Assembly: GCA_021845835.1 (NCBI GenBank)
Contig: JAJZVE010000287.1
Coordinates: 1 to 6,303 of the forward strand
Direction: 5' to 3'
From: Pseudomonadota bacterium
GTDB taxonomy: Bacteria; Pseudomonadota; Alphaproteobacteria; Acetobacterales; Acetobacteraceae
DNA length: 6,303 nt
The position numbers and the translations under genes were made by a program. The number at the start of each line of letters is the position of its first letter. The first letter of the stretch is position 1. Below, piece after piece: positions 1 through 5,247 of this stretch. Below the pieces are notes generated by a model. It did not search any database, had not been told where the DNA came from, and saw only the letters and a program-made list of their open reading frames with translations.

Positions 1-11
1 GGCCAAACGGC

Positions 12-80
12 TCAAATGCCCTGGACCGCCGCGATCCCACCCAGATATGTTGCGAACCGCGCCTCACTCGTCCGCGCCAT
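12..80 (-). pseudogene. Possible remnant of a transposase N-terminus (IS701-like), very uncertain
   Basis: On the minus strand an ATG at 80 opens a 22-codon frame ending in TGA at 14-12. Its peptide contains SEARFATYLGGIAAVQG. From memory, IS701-family transposases often begin with a pattern like RFAxYxxxLAxVxGH, and the fit here covers about 15 residues. Adding one base near 17 would continue the frame as G-H-L-S-R toward the left edge, as expected of a frameshifted copy. The match is short, no ribosome binding site stands out, and the rest would lie outside the window. It could equally be chance in GC-rich DNA. Confidence 0.17.
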
Positions 81-290
81 GGCCTTGCCGGTCCCTGACG
101 TGAATTGAGACAGTTGGACTCACTCAAACGCTACCCAGCAAGCGTGTCCAATCAGCCATCCGGGCATGTCGTGCTTACAGATGCGCGCCGCCACGATGCG
201 CCGCACACGGCAGGCGTACCAGAGTGATGCAGATCCGGCATTGAGCGGAGCCAATGCTCACGTTTGTTTCAGAAGACGTAAAAAACCTTC

Positions 291-306
291 ATATGCCGGC
301 GCATAT
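291..306. repeat. Short inverted repeat upstream of the secreted-protein gene
   Basis: ATATGC and GCATAT are perfect 6-bp arms around CGGC, ending 48 bp before the ATG at 355. The position fits an operator or promoter-proximal regulator site. At this length a chance palindrome is quite possible, and no known binding motif is recognised. Confidence 0.25.
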
Positions 307-340
307 TCCGAAATCGTGAATGCCCTATTTTAGGTGGGCA

Positions 341-346
341 GAGGAG
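341..346 (+). promoter_or_regulatory. Ribosome binding site that sets the start of the secreted-protein gene
   Basis: GAGGAG ends eight bases before the ATG at 355. It favours that codon over the in-frame GTG at 334, and the signal peptide then begins directly at the start. Confidence 0.65.
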
Positions 347-354
347 TGATCGCC

Positions 355-657
355 ATGATCCGGTCCGTGCATTCTCGTTGGTTTCGTATGCTGATGGCCG
401 CGACCCTGATGGGAGCATTTGCCGCGCCGCTGACCCTACCAACTCCGGCGCATGCTTGGTGGCGGGGTGGCTACGGTTGGCGTGGTCCAGGCTGGCGTGG
501 TCCAGGCTGGCGTGGTCCAGGCTGGCGTGGTCCAGGCTGGCGCGGTCCAGGCTGGCGCGGTGGTTGGGGCTGGCGGGGAGGTGTCGTGGTGGCTCCGCCG
601 GTCGTGGTGCCTCCGCCCGTGGTTTATGCCCCGCCGCCTGCGGTGTATGTTCCCTGA
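355..657 (+). CDS. Small secreted RGPGW-repeat protein, function unknown
   Basis: This gene encodes 100 residues. The ATG at 355 is chosen because GAGGAG lies at 341-346, eight bases upstream; an in-frame GTG at 334 has no such site. The N-terminus reads as a Sec signal peptide: basic residues up to R11, a hydrophobic stretch at about 12-28, and a probable cut after A34 (motif AHA before WW). There is no lipobox cysteine. The mature part of about 66 residues has two halves. A Gly/Trp/Arg segment includes five RGPGW units at residues 43-67, flanked by RGGYGW and RGGWGW and carrying ten tryptophans in all. A tail follows made almost only of Val, Pro, Ala and Tyr. Tandem stops (TGA TAA) end the gene. 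Similar short Gly/Trp/Arg-rich exported proteins are common in alphaproteobacteria and mostly uncharacterised; a periplasmic or envelope location is inferred. It lies 255 bp upstream of acxR on the same strand, and nothing links it functionally to acetone metabolism. Confidence 0.75.
   Translation: MIRSVHSRWFRMLMAATLMGAFAAPLTLPTPAHAWWRGGYGWRGPGWRGPGWRGPGWRGPGWRGPGWRGGWGWRGGVVVAPPVVVPPPVVYAPPPAVYVP
481..555 (+). repeat. 15-bp tandem repeat, five units, inside the secreted-protein gene
   Basis: CGTGGTCCAGGCTGG occurs four times with no change (481-540). A fifth copy at 541-555 differs only by T to C at its third base, and a decayed unit (CGCGGTGGTTGG) follows. Each unit encodes Arg-Gly-Pro-Gly-Trp. 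Because the unit is a multiple of three, copy-number changes keep the frame. The near identity at synonymous positions points to recent duplication by slippage rather than selection on protein sequence alone. Confidence 0.95.
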
Positions 658-776
658 TAAGCTTCCCATCAGGGGTCCAGCCGAAGTCTTTGCGGTCGTG
701 TCGCTCGGGCGATCGGGAGTGCGCCGCCGGCGGTAGTTGCGGGCTCGTCACCCATGGCGTAAGGTTGTGGATTAAG

Positions 777-794
777 GGACGGGAAAGCCCGTCC
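777..794. other. GC-rich stem-loop, possible terminator or leader structure
   Basis: GGACGGG (777-783) and CCCGTCC (788-794) form a perfect 7-bp stem around an AAAG loop. It sits 119 bp after the secreted-protein stop and 118 bp before the acxR start. No T-run follows on either strand, so a classic intrinsic terminator is not supported. A Rho-independent end lacking a U-tract, an mRNA-stabilising hairpin or a regulator site are all open. Confidence 0.35.
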
Positions 795-894
795 GTCGAG
801 CAAGCTTGGCCGGCGCCTTCACGGTTCGACCGCGCTTTTCCACCTTCCGCCGTTCCGTAAAGCGCGGCGCCTTTGACGCACGCGCTGTTGTGCT

Positions 895-906
895 GGGAGG
901 GAGGAG
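895..906 (+). promoter_or_regulatory. Ribosome binding site of acxR
   Basis: GGGAGGGAGGAG is a long purine-rich Shine-Dalgarno tract ending six bases before the GTG at 913. This supports that GTG as the start. The nearer GTG at 906 is in another frame. Confidence 0.7.
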
Positions 907-912
907 TGCAAG

Positions 913-2931
913 GTGCAGCGGCAACGCGCGGTCCGCTTGGCTTGGGAGGAGTTCCTGACGAACGGCCGGCCGCCCCATGGGCTGACCCAGGCCGTTGCCG
1001 CCTCGTGGGCGCGTTCACGGACATTCGGTGTCGCTACGAGGCGACGCGAGGCGCCGCTCGCCGGCGAGGCCGAGGTCTTCCGGCGCCGGATCCAGAACGC
1101 CGATTTGTTGACCGCCGCTCGCCCGGCGCTTGAAAGGTCCGGCCTTCTCCTCGCCGGAGCCACGTCGATGATGGTCCTGGCCGACGCCAGCGGCTTCGTC
1201 GTGGAAACGGCGGGTGATCCGCGCGTCGTCAATGACGGAAGACGCAACCATCTGGAGATCGGGGGCCGCTGGGAAGAAAGCGTCATCGGCACCAATGCGG
1301 TCGGCACCGCTCTCGCCGACGCAAAGCCGGTGCAGATCTGCGGTGCCGAGCATTTCTGCGAGGACGTCCAGCGTTGGACCTGCGCCGCCAGTCCGGTGCG
1401 CCATCCGATCGATGGCGAACTGCTCGGGGTCGTGGACATCTCCGGGCCCGCGCCCGCCTTCAATCCTCAGAGCTTGGCGCTCGCCATGGCGCTCGGCCGG
1501 GAGATAGAAGCATCGCTCGGCCAGGCCGCCAAGCTCGAGCACGAAATCCTGCTGCGGCATTTCGTCTCGAAGCGGTCGATCTGGCGCAGCGAAGATATCC
1601 TGGTTGTCGATCGCCGCGGCGTTGTCGTGCATGCCGCGCAGAAGGCCCGCCATCGGATGGACGCCCAGGGGTCCAATGCCCTTCCTCAGGAGCTCCGCGA
1701 GATGATCGGCGCCGCCCTGTCGCAGAGCTGGGAAAGCAACTGCCGGCGCCGATTCCCCAATGCCAGCCTGGAGGTCGTGAAGAACGACGACACGGCGGTC
1801 GGCTGCCTGATCGTCCTGCATCAGGCCCGCGGTCGGACGACTACAGCGGCGAGCGCCCGGCCGTATGCCGAGGCCTCGGTTGGGTTCGAGCAGATCCTGG
1901 GCGAGAGCACGGCGATGCGCGAGGCGCGCGAACGGGCGCGCAAGCTCGCGGCGAACACGCTGTCGATCCTGATCGAAGGTGAGACCGGCGTCGGCAAGGA
2001 GTTATTCGCCCGCGCGATCAAGGGGGCGAGCCCGTCGGCCGAGGGGTCGTTCGTGCCGATGAACTGCGGCGGCATGGCGCGCGACCTGATTGCCAGCGAT
2101 CTGTTCGGGTATGCCAAGGGTGCGTTTACCGGCGCCGACGAGAACGGCCGCGCCGGCAAGATCGAGAAGGCGGATGGCGGCGTGCTGTGCCTCGACGAGA
2201 TCGGCGAGATGCCGCTTGACCTCCAGTCCTACCTGCTGCGGGTGCTGGAGGACGGAGTGGTCTACCGCGTCGGAGACCACGAAGGCCGTCGTGTTGACAT
2301 CCGCATCCTGTCGATGACCAATCGCGATCTGGTCGCCGACGTGGAGGCCGGACGGTTTCGGCGGGACCTCTACTACCGGATCGCGGCGGCGCGCATCCGG
2401 GTTCCGCCGCTGCGCGAACGGAGCGACGACGTGCTGCTCCTGGCGAAGCATTTCGCCGCCTTGGCGGCGGCGCGACTGGGGCGGACAGCGCCGACCTTCG
2501 TTGCCGATGCGCTCGCCCTGCTGCGGGGCTACCTCTGGCCGGGCAACGTTCGTGAACTGCGCAACGTTATCGATGCCATGGTGGCGCTCAACGACTCCGG
2601 CCGCCTCGGCGTCGAGGATCTGCCGGTCGAGATCCTCGCCGCGTCGCGGTCGATGCAGACGGTGTCCGCCACGTCGGCAGCAGCGCTGCCGAACGCCGGC
2701 GACCTGAAGGCAGCGGAGCGCTCGGCAATCCTGGCCCAGTTGCGCGAGTGCAGCGGCAACGTGACGGAAACGGCGCGGCGTCTCGGGATTGCCCGTTCGA
2801 CGGTCTATGTGCGGCTCGCCGAATACGGCGAATTGCGTTCCGCGAAAACCCGCCGGATCGTCCGCCGCCTAGACGATCGAGCGTCCGAACGTCCGGGCGC
2901 CGGACGTTCGCAGACGCAACAGGCCGACTGA
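913..2931 (+). CDS. acxR: AcxR, sigma-54-dependent activator of acetone carboxylase genes (AcoR-type)
   Basis: This gene encodes 672 residues from a GTG start. The order is as in AcoR/AcxR-type enhancer-binding proteins. A GAF-like sensor covers about residues 60-205, with the family-typical ESVIGTNAVGTALA at 122-135 and EHFCEDVQRWTC at 146-157. A linker follows, then a sigma-54 AAA+ domain at about 325-565. The AAA+ domain carries Walker A GETGVGKE (356-363), the sigma-54 contact loop GAFTGA (403-408), Walker B with LDE at 427-429, an arginine-rich RFRRDLYYR stretch (481-489) and WPGNVRELRN (542-551). A Fis-type helix-turn-helix lies at about 602-636 (GNVTETARRLGIARSTVYVRL). All ATPase and sigma-54 contact motifs are intact, so the protein should be active. 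There is no receiver domain, so a small molecule is the likely input; acetone or isopropanol is inferred from the neighbouring genes. The last ~30 residues lie beyond the HTH and are Arg/Asp-rich; their codons hold two palindromes that may be this protein's own binding sites. The family is certain; the acx-specific role rests on context. Confidence 0.9.
   Translation: MQRQRAVRLAWEEFLTNGRPPHGLTQAVAASWARSRTFGVATRRREAPLAGEAEVFRRRIQNADLLTAARPALERSGLLLAGATSMMVLADASGFVVETAGDPRVVNDGRRNHLEIGGRWEESVIGTNAVGTALADAKPVQICGAEHFCEDVQRWTCAASPVRHPIDGELLGVVDISGPAPAFNPQSLALAMALGREIEASLGQAAKLEHEILLRHFVSKRSIWRSEDILVVDRRGVVVHAAQKARHRMDAQGSNALPQELREMIGAALSQSWESNCRRRFPNASLEVVKNDDTAVGCLIVLHQARGRTTTAASARPYAEASVGFEQILGESTAMREARERARKLAANTLSILIEGETGVGKELFARAIKGASPSAEGSFVPMNCGGMARDLIASDLFGYAKGAFTGADENGRAGKIEKADGGVLCLDEIGEMPLDLQSYLLRVLEDGVVYRVGDHEGRRVDIRILSMTNRDLVADVEAGRFRRDLYYRIAAARIRVPPLRERSDDVLLLAKHFAALAAARLGRTAPTFVADALALLRGYLWPGNVRELRNVIDAMVALNDSGRLGVEDLPVEILAASRSMQTVSATSAAALPNAGDLKAAERSAILAQLRECSGNVTETARRLGIARSTVYVRLAEYGELRSAKTRRIVRRLDDRASERPGAGRSQTQQAD
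2856..2878. promoter_or_regulatory. Candidate upstream activator site 1 for AcxR
   Basis: GATCGTCCG-N5-TAGACGATC is a 23-bp inverted repeat whose outer seven bases per arm pair perfectly. It lies inside the 3' end of acxR, centred at 2867, about 143 bp upstream of the predicted acxA transcription start. It has the same half-site and spacing as the palindrome 31 bp downstream. Assignment to AcxR is inferred from position and design. Confidence 0.5.
2886..2910. promoter_or_regulatory. Candidate upstream activator site 2 for AcxR (perfect palindrome)
   Basis: CGAACGTCCGG (2886-2896) and CCGGACGTTCG (2900-2910) are perfect 11-bp arms around GCG. Outer arms GCGTC (2881-2885) and GACGC (2913-2917) extend the symmetry, with a two-base bulge. 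The centre at 2898 is about 112 bp upstream of the predicted acxA start, a usual distance for a sigma-54 enhancer site. It lies just before the acxR stop. An RNA hairpin ending the acxR message is the alternative, but no T-run follows. Confidence 0.55.
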
Positions 2932-2941
2932 GCAACTACAG

Positions 2942-2954
2942 TAAATCACTGATC
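2942..2954 (-). promoter_or_regulatory. Weak IHF-like site between activator sites and promoter
   Basis: Read on the + strand, TAA-N4-CTGATC matches seven of nine informative positions of the reverse IHF consensus YAA-N4-TTGATW. It sits between the candidate activator sites and the sigma-54 promoter, where IHF often bends DNA in such systems. The match is imperfect and could be chance. Confidence 0.22.
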
Positions 2955-2982
2955 GCGCTAAGGCTCTCTTCACTGCGACGTG

Positions 2983-2999
2983 TTGGCATACCGTTTGCT
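2983..2999 (+). promoter_or_regulatory. Sigma-54 (-24/-12) promoter of acxABC
   Basis: TTGGCATACCGTTTGCT has the invariant GG (2985-2986) and GC (2997-2998) separated by exactly ten bases. It closely follows the consensus TGGCAC-N5-TTGCW, with T for C at the last base of the -24 block. Transcription should start near 3010, giving a leader of about 43 bases before acxA. The activator gene directly upstream encodes a GAFTGA protein, which agrees with this promoter type. Confidence 0.85.
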
Positions 3000-3040
3000 C
3001 TCCCCTGATCCACCCGGCCCGCCAGATGCCGGCGGCAATC

Positions 3041-3046
3041 AGGAGG
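3041..3046 (+). promoter_or_regulatory. Ribosome binding site that decides the acxA start
   Basis: AGGAGG ends six bases before GTG at 3053. The in-frame ATG at 3026 lies upstream of this site and has no ribosome site of its own, so the GTG is preferred. Confidence 0.8.
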
Positions 3047-3052
3047 AAAACG

Positions 3053-5206
3053 GTGGATACCCACATCCCTAATGTCCGAAATGTCCAGGTTCTCGGCATC
3101 GATGCCGGGGGGACGATGACTGACACGTTCTTTGTCGATGCCGACGGCAACTTCGTGGTCGGCAAGGCGCAGAGCACGCCGCAGAACGAAAGCATCGGCC
3201 TGATCGCCTCCAGCGAAGACGGTCTTGGCAACTGGGGCCTGCCGCTCACTGACGCGCTGAAGCAGCTCCAGACCGGGGTCTATTCCGGCACGGCGATGCT
3301 GAACCGCGTGGTGCAGCGCAAGGGCCTGAAATGCGGCCTGATCGTCAACCGCGGCATGGAGGATTTCCACCGCATGGGCCGGGCCGTGCAATCCCACCTC
3401 GGCTATGCCTATGAGGATCGCATCCACCTTAACACCCACCGCTACGATCCGCCGCTGGTGCCGCACAACCTGACGCGCGGCGTCATCGAGCGTATCGACA
3501 TGGCAGGCACGGTGGTCATCCCGCTGCGCGAGGACAGCGCGCGCGAGGCCGCCCGCGAGCTGATCGCCGCCGATGTCGAGGGAATTGTCATCAGCCTGCT
3601 GCATTCCTACAAGAATGCCAACCACGAGCGCCGAGTGCGCGACATCGTGCTGCAGGAGGTCGCGAACAGCGGTAAGTCCATCCCGGTCTTCGCTTCGGCC
3701 GACTACTATCCGGTTCGCAAAGAGACGCACCGCACCAACACGACGATCCTGGAAGGCTATGCCGCCGAGCCGTCGCGTCAGACGCTGAAGAAGATCTCCG
3801 ATGCCTTCAAGGAGCACGGCACGAAGTTCGACTTCCGCGTAATGGCGACGCATGGCGGCACCATCTCCTGGACGGCCAAGGAACTGGCCCGCACCATCGT
3901 CTCCGGCCCGATCGGCGGCGTAATCGGCGCCAAGTACCTCGGCGAGGTGCTGGGCTATCACAACATCGCCTGTTCCGACATCGGCGGCACGTCGTTCGAC
4001 GTGGCGCTGATCACGCAGGGCGAACTGACTATCAAGAACGACCCGGACATGGCCCGGCTGGTGCTGTCCCTGCCGTTGGTTGCCATGGATTCGGTCGGCG
4101 CCGGCGCCGGTTCCTTCATCCGGCTCGATCCCTACACCAACGCGATCAAGCTCGGCCCGGACTCGGCCGGCTATCGCGTCGGTGTGTGCTGGAAGGAGGG
4201 CGGCATCGAGACGGCGACGGTCTCCGACTGCCATATGGTGCTGGGCTATCTGAACCCCGACAACTTCCTCGGCGGCGCGGTGAAGCTCGATCGGCAGCGC
4301 TCGGTCGACGCTATCAAAACCCAGCTCGCCGACCCACTCGGCTTGTCGGTGGAGGATGCCGCCGCGGGGGTGATCGAGCTGCTCGACTCCGACCTGCGCA
4401 ACTATCTGCGCGCGATGATCTCGGGCAAGGGCTACAGCCCGCAGAGTTTCGTGTGCTTCTCCTACGGCGGTGCCGGCCCGGTGCATGCCTATGGCTACAC
4501 CGAGGGACTCGGCTTCGAGGATGTCATCGTGCCGGCCTGGGCGGCGGGTTTCTCGGCCTTCGGGTGCGCGGCGGCGGATTTCGAGTACCGCTACGACAAG
4601 TCGCTCGACATCAATCTCGCGCCGGATGCACCGACCAACCAGCGCGAGCAGGCGGCGAAGACATTGCAGGCGGCGTGGACGGAACTGACGCGCAACGTGC
4701 TGGAGGAGTTCAAGCTCAACGGCTACGCCGCCGATCAGGTCACGCTGCAGCCGGGCTACCGGATGCAGTACCGCGGCCAGCTCAACGACCTCGAGATCGA
4801 ATCGCCGCTGCCGTCGGCGGCGACCGCGGAGGACTGGGAAAAGCTCGTGAGCGCCTTCAACGCCACGTATGGCCGTGTCTATGCCGCCTCCGCCCGCTCG
4901 CCGGAACTCGGCTATTCGGTCACCGGCGCCATCATGCGTGGCACGGTGCCCATCCCCAAACCGAAGATCCCCAAGGAACCCCTGGAAGACGAGGCTCCTC
5001 CCCACGATGCCTTCCGCGGCACGCGCAGGTTCTACCGCAAGAAGTGCTGGGTCGACGCCAGGCTCTACAAGATGGAAGCGCTGCGCCCCGGCAACCGCGT
5101 GGCCGGCCCGGCCATCATCGAATCCGACGCCACGACTTTCGTGGTTCCAGACGGTTTCGAAACCTTCCTCGACGGCCATCGCCTCTTCCACCTGAAGGAA
5201 GTGTGA
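3053..5206 (+). CDS. acxA: Acetone carboxylase beta subunit (hydantoinase A/ASKHA family)
   Basis: This gene encodes 717 residues, the length I recall for Xanthobacter AcxA. The GTG start follows a perfect AGGAGG. In the alpha2-beta2-gamma2 enzyme, this subunit binds ATP and is where acetone and bicarbonate are thought to be phosphorylated (ATP to AMP plus two phosphate). The activated substrates then pass to the Mn centre of the alpha subunit, giving acetoacetate. Visible ASKHA signatures are the phosphate-1 loop GIDAGGTMTD (15-24), SGPIGGVIGA (284-293), the phosphate-2 loop SDIGGTSFD (308-316), SVGAGAGSF (347-355) and SYGGAGPVHA (470-479). The C-terminal part ends in a hydantoinase-A-type segment with SDATTFVVPDG (691-701). 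No signal peptide or membrane segment is seen, so it is cytoplasmic. The sequence is close to my memory of the Xanthobacter protein along nearly its whole length, far closer than to hydantoinase, oxoprolinase or acetophenone carboxylase. It lies 41 bp upstream of acxB in the same operon and is complete and intact. Confidence 0.93.
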   Translation: MDTHIPNVRNVQVLGIDAGGTMTDTFFVDADGNFVVGKAQSTPQNESIGLIASSEDGLGNWGLPLTDALKQLQTGVYSGTAMLNRVVQRKGLKCGLIVNRGMEDFHRMGRAVQSHLGYAYEDRIHLNTHRYDPPLVPHNLTRGVIERIDMAGTVVIPLREDSAREAARELIAADVEGIVISLLHSYKNANHERRVRDIVLQEVANSGKSIPVFASADYYPVRKETHRTNTTILEGYAAEPSRQTLKKISDAFKEHGTKFDFRVMATHGGTISWTAKELARTIVSGPIGGVIGAKYLGEVLGYHNIACSDIGGTSFDVALITQGELTIKNDPDMARLVLSLPLVAMDSVGAGAGSFIRLDPYTNAIKLGPDSAGYRVGVCWKEGGIETATVSDCHMVLGYLNPDNFLGGAVKLDRQRSVDAIKTQLADPLGLSVEDAAAGVIELLDSDLRNYLRAMISGKGYSPQSFVCFSYGGAGPVHAYGYTEGLGFEDVIVPAWAAGFSAFGCAAADFEYRYDKSLDINLAPDAPTNQREQAAKTLQAAWTELTRNVLEEFKLNGYAADQVTLQPGYRMQYRGQLNDLEIESPLPSAATAEDWEKLVSAFNATYGRVYAASARSPELGYSVTGAIMRGTVPIPKPKIPKEPLEDEAPPHDAFRGTRRFYRKKCWVDARLYKMEALRPGNRVAGPAIIESDATTFVVPDGFETFLDGHRLFHLKEV

Positions 5207-5217
5207 GCGCGACGCTC
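5205..5217. other. Small stem-loop at the acxA stop codon
   Basis: GAGCG and CGCTC form a 5-bp stem around CGA, beginning in the acxA stop codon (TGA at 5204-5206). It is too short and lacks a T-run for a terminator. If it does anything, it might affect message stability or translation between acxA and acxB. Confidence 0.2.
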
Positions 5218-5247
5218 CCGAAAGCAATAATCCAAGGAAACCGGACC

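Larger units (their letters stand above)
81..354. other. Intergenic stretch without a recognisable gene
   Basis: I see no reading frame here with a credible start, ribosome site and family resemblance. The stretch includes an A-rich patch around 280-286 and two short inverted repeats. GCATTG at 238-243 pairs with CAATGC at 252-257, and ATATGC at 291-296 pairs with GCATAT at 301-306. It presumably contains the promoter of the small secreted-protein gene that starts at 355, but I could not find a -35/-10 pair with good spacing. Confidence 0.5.
658..912. other. Intergenic region between the secreted-protein gene and acxR
   Basis: No gene is credible here. The stretch holds a GC-rich hairpin at 777-794 and ends with the acxR ribosome binding site. 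The acxR promoter should lie here, but I found neither a convincing sigma-70 pair nor a GG-N10-GC sigma-54 element. Confidence 0.5.

Noticed and set aside
481..555. Repeat array considered as a CRISPR array
   Set aside because: Units are directly adjacent with no spacers, and each encodes RGPGW inside a gene.
777..794. Hairpin considered as an intrinsic terminator
   Set aside because: No run of T follows on either strand, so it is listed only as a stem-loop of unknown role.
378..860. Alternative + strand frames of 94-160 codons through the 15-bp repeat
   Set aside because: A repeat length divisible by three keeps every frame open. Only the frame from 355 has a ribosome site and signal peptide.
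269..1024. 251-codon minus-strand frame with repeated short motifs
   Set aside because: The repeats are the complement of the secreted-protein repeat. It overlaps two supported genes and has no credible start site.
2936..5227. 763-codon open frame on the minus strand opposite acxA
   Set aside because: It mirrors acxA codon by codon in GC-rich DNA, shows no recognisable motif or ribosome site, and spans the sigma-54 promoter. It is a shadow of the real gene.
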